A stretch of DNA of 64,000 nucleotides from Bacteroidales bacterium (GTDB lineage Bacteria; Bacteroidota; Bacteroidia; Bacteroidales; P3), in the NCBI GenBank assembly GCA_017479385.1, contig JAFVCE010000017.1, positions 186,001 through 250,000 on the forward strand. Direction: 5' to 3'. Both the position numbers and the translations under genes were made by a program. The notes beneath the pieces are model-generated. The model saw only the letters and a list, made by a program, of their open reading frames with translations, was not told the origin of the DNA and ran no database searches. Below, piece after piece: positions 16,533 to 25,304 of the stretch (position 1 is the stretch's first letter; each line of letters starts with the position of its first letter).

Positions 16533-19094
16533 ATGAGCTCAAAACACATACTGCTAATTGCCACATCGTTCATAGCCACACTGCTCCCCATAGCCACACA
16601 GAGCCAAAACGCCTGCCCTGGCATTACTATCGACCAGCGCGTGGACCACAAGCGGTCGCAATTCCACATCAACATGGAATGGGACACAGCCATCACCTGC
16701 GAAAATCCACGCATGACGCTGCGTTCCACAGTCTTCGTACCCACTCGACTTTTCAACGGCACCTACAAGGTTGAAGAAATACCCTACGACCCACCAGAGG
16801 ACTTCGACTTGCGCTCTATGCTTCGCGGCACGCCATACGACTCGGCTACATACAATTACCCAGCCGATGGCCCTGTGCAAAGGCTTGATATTGCAACCGA
16901 TGATATCTTCGACTGGGACAGCATCAAAATTGACTTCCCGTTTGCTTTCTTTGGCGAAATCAGAAGAGGTGCCGTGGTCGGAGACAATGGTATGCTCACT
17001 TTCAATACAGGCGCTGCCATAGGAAATACTACCGACCAAAGACACGGCAACGCATATTCTAATATTAACCCACTTCCATGGCTGATGGGGAAAAACGAGG
17101 ATGGTAACGATACTTGTCCCACCTGCCCAACGTCTAGCTTTGGTGGACGCACACCGCGAGCCGATTATCACCACGATGCAATATATGTATGCTACTGCGA
17201 TACATATCCAAGGAGCGACGATACAACAGGAATTTTTAAAGGCGTCACCGACAGCGCTGCATACTTTCCATGTCGCCGTATTGTTGTGAGTTGGAAAAAC
17301 ATAGACCCTTATAATGTGGACCTTAACAATAACTATATGGCTGTATGCTACGAAGGGACTAACATTATAGAAGTGCATATACATAACTTCGCATCGGCCA
17401 ACACCAGTGGCTATAAGGCCTTGATTGGAATACAAAATAAAGATGGACATCCTTCGCAACCAGACTACAGTCTTGTAACCATCGATGGCGAACTCACTCA
17501 ACCTTTGGCAAACATTGCCCCCAACTCGCCTGCAGCCTTTGCCCCTGAAGGCTACAATCTTTTTGGTGGTCATAACGGCGATACAATCTATAAACGCGCA
17601 TTTAGGTTCACTCCTCAAGGAATGAGCGACCCGACATTTAGGTACTATCGTCTTTTCCATCTCGAAAACGGCAACGACAGTTTGGTACCCCTCACTGTGT
17701 GGAACCAAGACCAAGACGACACTCCACCCAACGACACGAACGGCTACTACATACATCACCAAATCATCAACACCGACACACTTGCCGACGCTGGTATGTA
17801 TCGCATCGAGGCCGTGGTCGAACCGCACGTAACCTCCTACTACGTTGCCGAAATCAACTTCTTTGGCGCCACTGGTTTCCATTATCAACTCTACGACACC
17901 ATTTGCGTGGGTGTCGACACGATGAACTCATATCAAGTTAGAACACAATCGCAAAATGTGTGCCAAAACGACTCGTCAGTCTTCGATATTATTTACGACA
18001 CCATAATGCAACAGATAACAAACGTGGAATGGGAACTAATAGAGAAGATTAACGGCATAGACCGCCAACTGCCATCGAGCCGCTTCAGGACTGACAACGA
18101 CCGCAAGCACCTTGTCATATACCGTCCCGAAATAGCCCTCGATGACCACATCGATACTGTCATGCTTCGTTCCAAAGTCGATTTCCGCAACGGCTGCAGC
18201 AACTTCGACACCACCTATACCCTAATGCACCCGCTCTACGACCACACCACGACCGACGAGATATGTAAGAGCGAAGCCCCCTACCGCTGGAACGTCAACG
18301 GCCAGGTAAAGACCTACTACCAATCGACCCAAGACATGGTAAAAATGCGCTCACGTGCCGGCTGCGACAGCATAGAGCGACTCAACCTGCGCATACTCGA
18401 CACCATGTGGAGCCCTCAATATGTCGACACCTGCGCCCCCATCGTATGGCGCAATGGCAAACTCTACTCCCGCAACAACGACGACACCTATCGCAACGAC
18501 ACCATAATCCTCCACACCCAAATGGGCGGCTGCGACAGCATTGTCTATCTTCGCCTCACCATACACCCCTACGAGGCTATCATATCGGTCGACCCCGAAG
18601 TGACCACCCTCGACCAGCTCGACGTTGAACTGACCGACGTCAGCACCGGCACCCAGTCGCGCGTGTGGCTCATGCCTGGCGGCGAAGAAATGACCACCCC
18701 GACGGTGACCTACGCCATGCCCGTCGACGCCGACTCGGCTGTGTTCTGGCTCTATGCCAAGAGCCCATACGGTTGTGTCGACACAGCCTCGGTGATGGTC
18801 CCCCTGCAGCGCGAAACATTCTGGCTGCCCAACATTCTGCTGCCCGACGACGCTGCCGGCAACAACATTTTCCGTATCTCGACCACACAGACCAACAACC
18901 TCGAATGCTTCATCTACAACCGCAATGGCTTGCTGGTTGGCCACTTCGAGGGTGTGAACGGCTCTTGGGACTGCCGCGACCTTAACGGCAATCCCTGCCC
19001 ACAGGGTACATACGTCTACGTAATACGCTACAACACCATCTTCAACCCAACTCAAACCCAACTACGCAAAGGAACTATAACCCTAATCAGATGA
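16533..19094 (+). CDS. Large secreted protein with gliding-type C-terminal sorting domain (T9SS cargo)
   Basis: An 853-residue product with signal peptide (HILLIATSFIATLLPIATQSQ). The body is a long string of beta-rich segments with many aromatic and Asp residues and Cys-containing loops. The last 85 or so residues, from WLPNILLPDD through CFIYNRNGLLV and DLNGNPCPQGTYVY to GTITLIR, match the gliding motility-associated (CHU_C) C-terminal domain, which marks export by the type IX secretion system. Start set by the promoter and signal peptide. The stop overlaps the asd start (ATGA). Likely a cell-surface adhesin-type protein; no ligand can be named. Confidence 0.8.
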   Translation: MSSKHILLIATSFIATLLPIATQSQNACPGITIDQRVDHKRSQFHINMEWDTAITCENPRMTLRSTVFVPTRLFNGTYKVEEIPYDPPEDFDLRSMLRGTPYDSATYNYPADGPVQRLDIATDDIFDWDSIKIDFPFAFFGEIRRGAVVGDNGMLTFNTGAAIGNTTDQRHGNAYSNINPLPWLMGKNEDGNDTCPTCPTSSFGGRTPRADYHHDAIYVCYCDTYPRSDDTTGIFKGVTDSAAYFPCRRIVVSWKNIDPYNVDLNNNYMAVCYEGTNIIEVHIHNFASANTSGYKALIGIQNKDGHPSQPDYSLVTIDGELTQPLANIAPNSPAAFAPEGYNLFGGHNGDTIYKRAFRFTPQGMSDPTFRYYRLFHLENGNDSLVPLTVWNQDQDDTPPNDTNGYYIHHQIINTDTLADAGMYRIEAVVEPHVTSYYVAEINFFGATGFHYQLYDTICVGVDTMNSYQVRTQSQNVCQNDSSVFDIIYDTIMQQITNVEWELIEKINGIDRQLPSSRFRTDNDRKHLVIYRPEIALDDHIDTVMLRSKVDFRNGCSNFDTTYTLMHPLYDHTTTDEICKSEAPYRWNVNGQVKTYYQSTQDMVKMRSRAGCDSIERLNLRILDTMWSPQYVDTCAPIVWRNGKLYSRNNDDTYRNDTIILHTQMGGCDSIVYLRLTIHPYEAIISVDPEVTTLDQLDVELTDVSTGTQSRVWLMPGGEEMTTPTVTYAMPVDADSAVFWLYAKSPYGCVDTASVMVPLQRETFWLPNILLPDDAAGNNIFRISTTQTNNLECFIYNRNGLLVGHFEGVNGSWDCRDLNGNPCPQGTYVYVIRYNTIFNPTQTQLRKGTITLIR

Positions 19095-20074
19095 AAATTG
19101 CAGTTGTCGGAGCCACAGGGCTCGTGGGCAGCGTAATGCTGCAAGTGCTTGCCGAACACGGATTCGGTTCGGCCGAAATAATAGCCGCTGCAACCCCTAA
19201 ATCGGTTGGCAAACAAATCGATTTCGCCGGACGCAAGTTGACCGTCGTCACCGTCGACGACGCCATTGCCGCCCACCCAAACTATGCCCTCTTCTCGGCC
19301 GGAGCCGCAGCCTCACGCCAATATGCACCACTGTTTGCACAAAACGGCACCACGGTGGTCGACAACTCATCGGCATGGCGCAAAGAGCAAGATATACCAC
19401 TTGTGGTTCCCGAAATCAACTTCGACGCCATTAAAAGCACCGACCGCATAATTGCCAACCCCAACTGCTCTACGGTGCAGATGGTGCTTGCCATCTATCG
19501 CCTGCACGCTCAATACACCATTCGCCGCATAATAGTATCGACCTACCAAAGCGTGACTGGCACCGGCATAAAAGCCATTCGCCAACTCGAGGCCGAAGAA
19601 CAGGGCCAGAAAGCCGATATGGCCTACCCCTACCCTATTCATCGAAACCTCTTTCCCCACGGCGGCGACTGGCTGCCCGACGGCTACACAACCGAAGAGC
19701 AAAAACTTGTCGACGAGACCCGCAAAATACTGCGTAGCCCCAGCATTGCCGTGAGCGCCACAGTGGCCCGTGTGCCAGTGGTTGGAGGCCACAGCGAATC
19801 GGTTAACCTCGAGTTCGAAAACGACTTCGACATCGACGCCGTGAAACATCTGCTCAACACCACCCCTGGACTAGTGCTCTGCGACGACCCAAGCAACAAC
19901 CTTTACCCCATGCCGATAACCGCCCACGGGCGCGATGAAGTGTTCGTGGGCCGTGTGCGCCGCGACCCGTCGCAACCCCGCAGCCTCAACCTATGGGTTG
20001 TTGCCGACAACCTGCGCAAAGGCGCAGCCACCAACGCAGTACAAATACTACAAAAACTCATTGCTACCCGATGA
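19091..20074 (+). CDS. asd: Aspartate-semialdehyde dehydrogenase
   Basis: Reduces aspartyl phosphate to aspartate semialdehyde in the lysine/diaminopimelate, threonine and methionine pathway. The 327-residue product has VVGATGLVGSVMLQVL for NADP binding, Cys126 in NPNCSTVQ as the nucleophile, and RVPVVGGHSESV in the substrate-binding part. It starts in the stop of the T9SS cargo gene and its own stop overlaps the next start, so it sits in the middle of a run of four overlapping genes with unrelated roles. Confidence 0.95.
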   Translation: MKIAVVGATGLVGSVMLQVLAEHGFGSAEIIAAATPKSVGKQIDFAGRKLTVVTVDDAIAAHPNYALFSAGAAASRQYAPLFAQNGTTVVDNSSAWRKEQDIPLVVPEINFDAIKSTDRIIANPNCSTVQMVLAIYRLHAQYTIRRIIVSTYQSVTGTGIKAIRQLEAEEQGQKADMAYPYPIHRNLFPHGGDWLPDGYTTEEQKLVDETRKILRSPSIAVSATVARVPVVGGHSESVNLEFENDFDIDAVKHLLNTTPGLVLCDDPSNNLYPMPITAHGRDEVFVGRVRRDPSQPRSLNLWVVADNLRKGAATNAVQILQKLIATR

Positions 20075-20553
20075 AACATTTTTTTCCTATATTAATAGCC
20101 GCTGTTATTTGCTGCTGCACGTCGTGCAGCAACAACACCATTTTCTCTGACGAGCGCACTTTCGACAACGACGATTGGCGTCGCTTCTCGAAAGAGAACT
20201 TCGACGTTCAAATAAAGGACGTCGAGAGTTGCTACCACCTATGTTTCGATATGTGGATAGACACCACACGCTTTCGCGAACAGCTGCTGCAACTGGCCGT
20301 GAATATGGAGAGCCCTACCGGCGACCGCCGTATGTTCCCCGCCTACGTCCACATTCGCGAACATGGCCGCTGGCAAGGCGAGATGGAGGGCAATCTGCTG
20401 CACGTCAAAGACCGCCTTCGCCAATACTTCTTCTTTAACAGCAAGGGCGAACAGCACATAGAGATTGAGCAAGCCACCAACCGCTACGACCTGTATGGCG
20501 TGAACCGAATAAAATTCCACATAGAAAAAGCCGAACTCGCATACCCTAAGTGA
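20071..20553 (+). CDS. gldH: GldH-like gliding motility lipoprotein
   Basis: A 160-residue lipoprotein (signal ending CCCTSC). The size, the pattern DWRRFSKENFDVQIKDVES, the LQLAVNMESPTG segment, the REHGRWQGEM segment and IEIEQATNRYDLYGVNRIKFHIEK agree with GldH, a lipoprotein needed for type IX secretion and gliding in Flavobacterium. Bacteroidales carry it without gliding, as part of the secretion apparatus. Overlaps asd by ATGA and is overlapped by uvrC. The family call rests on pattern and size, so it is moderate. Confidence 0.62.
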   Translation: MKHFFPILIAAVICCCTSCSNNTIFSDERTFDNDDWRRFSKENFDVQIKDVESCYHLCFDMWIDTTRFREQLLQLAVNMESPTGDRRMFPAYVHIREHGRWQGEMEGNLLHVKDRLRQYFFFNSKGEQHIEIEQATNRYDLYGVNRIKFHIEKAELAYPK

Positions 20554-22394
20554 TAGATAACAGTATAAATAAGAATATAGACCGCATTGCTATGCGGCTG
20601 AAAACAATACCCGAAACGCCAGGAGTGTACCAGCACCTCGACGAGTCGGGTAAAGTTATCTATGTGGGCAAAGCCAGAAACCTGCAACGAAGGGTGAGTT
20701 CTTACTTCACCCACTACGACGACAAGAGCGCCAAAATCAAGATGCTGGTTCGCAACATCTACGATATACGCATAACCGTGGTTGCCACCGAAGTCGATGC
20801 CCTGCTGCTCGAAAACAACCTCATAAAACGCTATCAGCCACGCTACAACAGTATGCTCAAGGACGACAAGTCGTACCCCTACCTGTGCATAACCGACGAA
20901 GACTACCCACGGCTGATTTTCACACGCGGGCACCACGTCAGAGGCCAGTACTTTGGCCCCTACCCCAACCAGCGCATACTGCGCGAACTGCAGACCATAA
21001 TCCGCCAGCTGTTCACCTATCGTACCTGCGAACGCAAACTCAAAGTCGACGGCTCGCACCCCGACGAGCGACCCTGCATGAAACACCAAATTGGCCTCTG
21101 CTCGGCCCCCTGCGCCGGGTTGCAAAGCTACGAGGACTATATGGCCAGTATCGAGAATATTAGGCGAATACTTAAAGGCGACTTTGGCGAGATTTTAGAC
21201 GAGATGAAGAGCCGTATGCTCGCCTTGGCCGACGAGTTGCGATTTGAAGAAGCCGAGGTGCTGAAACGCAAAATACAGCTGCTCGAAGAATACCAAAGCC
21301 GCTCGGCCGTAGTCGACTCGAACGTGAGGGATGTAGACGTGTTCAACATCATGTCCGACGACCGATACGCCTACGTCAACATGATGAGAATAAAAAACGG
21401 CAACGTCATTTACAGCTTTTCTAACGAGATACGCAAACAACTTGACGAGAGCGACGCCGAAATTCTGGCCACCGTAATTCCCACCCTGCACGAGCAAACG
21501 CAGAGCACCGCCACCGAGGCCGTGGTGCCGATGGCTGTGGACGACATACCCGAGGCATACATAAAGCAAAACGTCAACCCCAAAGGCGACCGCCGCAAAC
21601 TGCTCGAACTCTCGATGCGCAACGTGTCGGCCTACGCCCAACAGTGCCGCCACCAACGGGCGCTGGTCAACCCCGACGAGGGAACGCCCACCCGCCGCAA
21701 CGAGCACCTTCTTGAGCGCATTCAGCACGCATTGAACCTGCCTACATTGCCAATGAACATAGAGTGCTTCGACAATTCGAACATCCAAGGCGCCTACCCA
21801 GTGGCAGCTATGGTGCGCTTTACTGGTGGCAAACCTAACCGAAAGGAATACAGAAAGTTCAATATAAAAACTGTTGAAGGGCCCGACGACTACGCTTCGA
21901 TGGCCGAGGTGATTTACAGGCGCTACAAACGGCTGCACGAAGAAAACCAACCACTGCCCGACCTGCTGGTGGTTGATGGCGGACGAGGACAAATGGAGGT
22001 GGCCCGACAGGTGATTCAAGACCAACTGCGGCTCGAGATACCAATCGCCGGCTTGGCCAAAGACGACCGCCACCGCACCTCGGAACTGCTCTACGGCTTT
22101 CCGCCAGCCGTGGTGGGCCTGAAGCCTACCGACCCGCTCTTCCACCTGCTGGAGCAAATTCAGAACGAAGTGCACCGCTTTGCCATTACTTTTCACAAGG
22201 ACAAGCGCAGCCGTGGCACTTTCCGCACCCAACTAACCGATATTCCTGGCATTGGGCCAAAAACAGCACGCGACTTGCTGCTGCGATTTGGCTCGGTGAA
22301 ACAGATAAAAAGCCTAACCCTCGACGACTTAATACAGGCCATCGGCAAGGCCAAGGGCACCGAGGTCTACAACTATTTGCAGGCCGATGTGTGA
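20550..22394 (+). CDS. uvrC: UvrABC system protein C (excinuclease)
   Basis: Makes the two cuts around damaged DNA in nucleotide excision repair. The 614-residue product has the GIY-YIG nuclease (PGVYQHLDESGKVIYVGKARNL), a UVR motif near residue 215, the RNase H-like C-terminal nuclease (ECFDNSNIQGAYPVAAMVRF, DLLVVDGGRGQ) and helix-hairpin-helix repeats (LTDIPGIGPKTARDLLLRFGS). The GTG start, overlapping the previous stop, gives the normal N-terminal lead of about 20 residues; the first ATG (20592) would cut it close to the nuclease domain. Confidence 0.95.
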   Translation: MIDNSINKNIDRIAMRLKTIPETPGVYQHLDESGKVIYVGKARNLQRRVSSYFTHYDDKSAKIKMLVRNIYDIRITVVATEVDALLLENNLIKRYQPRYNSMLKDDKSYPYLCITDEDYPRLIFTRGHHVRGQYFGPYPNQRILRELQTIIRQLFTYRTCERKLKVDGSHPDERPCMKHQIGLCSAPCAGLQSYEDYMASIENIRRILKGDFGEILDEMKSRMLALADELRFEEAEVLKRKIQLLEEYQSRSAVVDSNVRDVDVFNIMSDDRYAYVNMMRIKNGNVIYSFSNEIRKQLDESDAEILATVIPTLHEQTQSTATEAVVPMAVDDIPEAYIKQNVNPKGDRRKLLELSMRNVSAYAQQCRHQRALVNPDEGTPTRRNEHLLERIQHALNLPTLPMNIECFDNSNIQGAYPVAAMVRFTGGKPNRKEYRKFNIKTVEGPDDYASMAEVIYRRYKRLHEENQPLPDLLVVDGGRGQMEVARQVIQDQLRLEIPIAGLAKDDRHRTSELLYGFPPAVVGLKPTDPLFHLLEQIQNEVHRFAITFHKDKRSRGTFRTQLTDIPGIGPKTARDLLLRFGSVKQIKSLTLDDLIQAIGKAKGTEVYNYLQADV

Positions 22395-22422
22395 TTTTTT
22401 TTATTATTTATAAAAAAAGTAT

Positions 22423-22430
22423 TATATTTG
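22423..22430 (+). promoter_or_regulatory. Promoter -7 element for hppA
   Basis: TATATTTG, 42 nt before the ATG at 22473 and 28 nt after the uvrC stop. Confidence 0.55.
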
Positions 22431-22472
22431 CAAACAGTCACTTTTTAACTCTAAATTCTTAACATTCAATTT

Positions 22473-24875
22473 ATGAAGAAGTTAACTACAATCCTCGCAA
22501 CACTCGCAACGCCCATTTTCGCGTTTGCCAGCGAAGCCGACCTGGTTATGCCCAAAGGGTTCGCCTCGGCCGACGACTCAAAAATTCTCTATTGGGGCTT
22601 TTTGGTAGTGGTGCTGGGCTTGCTGTTCGGCTTTTGGCAATTCAGCAAGGTCCGCAAGCTCAAAGCTCACAGTTCGATGCTCGAAATCGGCAACGTGATT
22701 TTCAAGACCTGCTCTACCTACCTCAAACAGCAGGGCAAGTTCTTGGTGCTGCTCTTCCTCTTTATCGGAGCCGCCATTGCCCTCTACTTTGGTGTGCTTA
22801 GCAAAATGAGCGGAGGCGCTGTGCTGCTCATCTTGGCTTGGACGGTGATTGGCATTTTGGGGAGCTACGGCGTGGCCTGGTTCGGTGTGCGCATGAACAC
22901 CCTGGCCAATGCCCGTATGGCTTTTGCCTCGCTGCGTCGCCGCCCACTCGACCTGCTCAACATCCCTCTCCGCGCTGGCATGAGCATTGGTATTGTGCTC
23001 ATCTGCGTAGAGTTGGTGCTGATGTTGGTCATCCTTCTTTTTATGCCCGAAAATCTGGCAGGCAGCTGCTTCATTGGCTTTGCCATTGGCGAGAGCCTCG
23101 GAGCCAGCGCCCTACGCATTGCCGGAGGTATTTTTACGAAGATTGCCGACATCGGGTCTGACCTGATGAAAGTTGTGTTCAAGATTGGCGAAGACGACCC
23201 ACGCAACCCAGGCGTCATTGCCGACTGTACTGGCGACAACGCTGGCGACAGCATAGGACCCACCGCCGACGGTTTCGAAACCTACGGCGTTACTGGCGTG
23301 GCCCTGGTGAGCTTCATTCTGCTGGCCGTTCCTGCCGAGTACCAAGTGCCGCTGCTGGCATGGATATTTGTTATGCGCATTCTCGGCATCGTGGCCTCGG
23401 TTTTGGCCTACTACATTAACGGCGCCATTGCCAAAGCACGCTACAGCAAGGCCGACGACCTCGATTTCGAGCAGCCGCTCACCTCGCTGGTGTGGATTAC
23501 CTCGCTGCTGAGCATTGCCGGCACCTTCTTAGCCAGCTACTTCATTCTTGCCAACCGCCTGCCCGAGAACACTTGGCTCGCCTTGGCCATCATCATCTCG
23601 TTTGGCACCCTCGGCGCTGCCCTCATTCCCGAACTGACCAAAGTCTTCACCTCGCCCAAGAGCAAACACGTCCACGAAGTGGTATCGGCCTCGGAGCAAG
23701 GCGGAGCCAGCCTCAACATACTTAGCGGCTTGGTGGCCGGCAACATGAGCGCTTTCTGGACCGGTCTGGTCTTCTTTGTACTCATGCTCTTTGCCTACCT
23801 TGCCACCAACGTGTTCGATATCAGCGCCGTGTTGCCGCAGTATGCCTCCATCTTCGCCTTTGGCCTGGTGGCCTTCGGTATGCTCGGCATGGGTCCCGTC
23901 ACCATTGCCGTAGACAGCTATGGCCCCGTGACCGACAACGCCCAAAGCGTATACGAGCTCTCCCTTATCGAAGACGACGTCGAGAAGACCACCCGCGAGG
24001 TGGAACAAGAGTTCGGCTTTACCCCCGATTTCGAAAAAGCCAAATACTACCTCGAAGCCAACGACGGCGCAGGCAACACCTTCAAGGCTACCTCCAAGCC
24101 GGTGCTCATTGGTACCGCCGTTGTGGGTGCTACCACTATGATTTTCAGCCTTATACTGATGATTAAGAACACCCTCGGCATTGCCGACCCCGCCTCGATT
24201 CTCAACTTGCTCAACCCCTACTCTATTCTCGGCTTCATACTCGGCGGATGCGTCATCTACTGGTTCACTGGCGCCTCGATGCAAGCCGTTACCACGGGTG
24301 CCAACCGTGCTGTGGAGTACATAAAAACCAACATCCGCCTCGACGCCAACGCCCCCAAGAAGGCCGACACCCAGAAGAGCCAAGAGGTGGTCAAAATCTG
24401 CACCACCTACGCCCAACGCGGCATGATAAACATCTTTATCGCCATATTCTGCTTCGCGCTGGCCTTTGCCTGCCTCTCGAGCCCCGAGAGCATTGGCGGC
24501 CAAAATGCTGTGTGCCTGTTTGTTAGCTACCTCATCTCTATAGCCGTCTTCGGCCTCTTCCAAGCCATGTTCATGGCCAATGCCGGTGGCGCTTGGGACA
24601 ATGCCAAGAAGGTGGTCGAAGTCGACATGAAGGCCAAAGGCACCGACTTGCACGACGCCAGCGTTGTGGGCGACACCGTTGGCGACCCGTTCAAAGACAC
24701 CTCGTCGGTGGCCCTCAACCCCATCATCAAGTTCACAACCCTCTTCGGCGTGCTGGCCATGGAGATAGCCATCAGCGAAGGCTTCCGCGCCATAGCCCCG
24801 TGGGTGGGCGTGCTGTTCTTGATAATCGCTCTTGTCTTCGTCTACCGCTCGTTCTACAAAATGCGCATAAAGTAA
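22473..24875 (+). CDS. hppA: Membrane-bound ion-translocating pyrophosphatase
   Basis: Couples hydrolysis of pyrophosphate to pumping of H+ or Na+ across the inner membrane. The 800-residue product has about 15 to 16 membrane segments after a short cleavable-looking N-terminus. The pyrophosphate site is readable as DDPRNPGVIADCTGDNAGD near residue 245 and ANAGGAWDNAKK plus DTVGDPFKDT near the C-terminus. Two segments depart from the common type: PTADGFETYG where AGMGADLFESY is usual, and GNTFKAT where K+-dependent members have GNTTAA. It therefore belongs to a divergent subgroup seen in Bacteroidota; ion choice cannot be read with confidence. Confidence 0.93.
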   Translation: MKKLTTILATLATPIFAFASEADLVMPKGFASADDSKILYWGFLVVVLGLLFGFWQFSKVRKLKAHSSMLEIGNVIFKTCSTYLKQQGKFLVLLFLFIGAAIALYFGVLSKMSGGAVLLILAWTVIGILGSYGVAWFGVRMNTLANARMAFASLRRRPLDLLNIPLRAGMSIGIVLICVELVLMLVILLFMPENLAGSCFIGFAIGESLGASALRIAGGIFTKIADIGSDLMKVVFKIGEDDPRNPGVIADCTGDNAGDSIGPTADGFETYGVTGVALVSFILLAVPAEYQVPLLAWIFVMRILGIVASVLAYYINGAIAKARYSKADDLDFEQPLTSLVWITSLLSIAGTFLASYFILANRLPENTWLALAIIISFGTLGAALIPELTKVFTSPKSKHVHEVVSASEQGGASLNILSGLVAGNMSAFWTGLVFFVLMLFAYLATNVFDISAVLPQYASIFAFGLVAFGMLGMGPVTIAVDSYGPVTDNAQSVYELSLIEDDVEKTTREVEQEFGFTPDFEKAKYYLEANDGAGNTFKATSKPVLIGTAVVGATTMIFSLILMIKNTLGIADPASILNLLNPYSILGFILGGCVIYWFTGASMQAVTTGANRAVEYIKTNIRLDANAPKKADTQKSQEVVKICTTYAQRGMINIFIAIFCFALAFACLSSPESIGGQNAVCLFVSYLISIAVFGLFQAMFMANAGGAWDNAKKVVEVDMKAKGTDLHDASVVGDTVGDPFKDTSSVALNPIIKFTTLFGVLAMEIAISEGFRAIAPWVGVLFLIIALVFVYRSFYKMRIK

Positions 24876-24894
24876 CGACAACCATACTGCAACC

Positions 24895-24926
24895 GTCGAG
24901 GGCAGCCCGAAAGGGCTGCCCTCGAC
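24895..24926 (+). terminator. hppA terminator
   Basis: 14-bp perfect stem (GTCGAGGGCAGCCC) closed by a GAAA tetraloop, 20 nt after the hppA stop. Confidence 0.8.
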
Positions 24927-25050
24927 ACATTTAGCAACCTCTCAGCGAGCAACTGCCATCACGATGGGGTCGAAAAAGAGCCTTCATGAGACGCTGTTGA
25001 GCTCGAACAACCATCGGACTGAGGTCGAGGAGACATCGAGAAAATATCGG

Positions 25051-25072
25051 GTAAAAGTTGTGTAAAAGTTGT
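25051..25072 (+). repeat. Exact tandem pair of an 11-mer
   Basis: TAAAAGTTGTG occurs twice head to tail. The 11-bp step equals the step of the nearby element, and the word resembles the AAAGTTATTAACA motif next to copies A and B. Confidence 0.7.
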
Positions 25073-25100
25073 GGCAAAATCGGGCAAATTACGGTCCCAA

Positions 25101-25258
25101 AATACGATAAAAACAGAGCGACATCGGGGAAAAATTGAGGGTTAAAGTGCTCAGTATCAAGCGTTGTTCGACCTCAATACGACCCTAACCCCTCTTTAAC
25201 CCCTCCTCAACCCTATGAATCAAGCATTTACGAACAGGCATTCTAACCCCGATTTTTG
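25101..25258 (+). repeat. Long form of the intergenic element, copy C
   Basis: Gapless alignment with 32168-32325 (reverse strand) over 158 bp, including an identical 13-mer (AATACGATAAAAA here) 55 nt from the core block in both copies, and the segment CATTT.CGA..A at the other side. Confidence 0.75.
25169..25212 (+). repeat. 11-bp x4 intergenic element, core of copy C
   Basis: Units CGACCTCAATA, CGACCCTAACC, CCTCTTTAACC, CCTCCTCAACC, contiguous, 44 bp. Confidence 0.9.
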
Positions 25259-25304
25259 CATAAATCGGGAGAGGCCCATCGGGCTGCTTCGTGAGCCACG
25301 AGGG

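Larger units (their letters stand above)
24876..25304. other. Convergent spacer hppA / secreted protein, 429 bp without gene
   Basis: Contains the hppA terminator, an exact tandem pair of TAAAAGTTGTG (25051-25072), copy C of the 11-bp element inside its longer 158-bp repeat (25101-25258), and a hairpin-like CCCGATTTTTGCATAAATCGGG at 25247-25268. No frame with coding character was seen. Confidence 0.8.

Noticed and set aside
23529..24881. 450-codon open frame antisense to hppA
   Set aside because: Gly/His/Glu-rich mirror translation without membrane or domain pattern.
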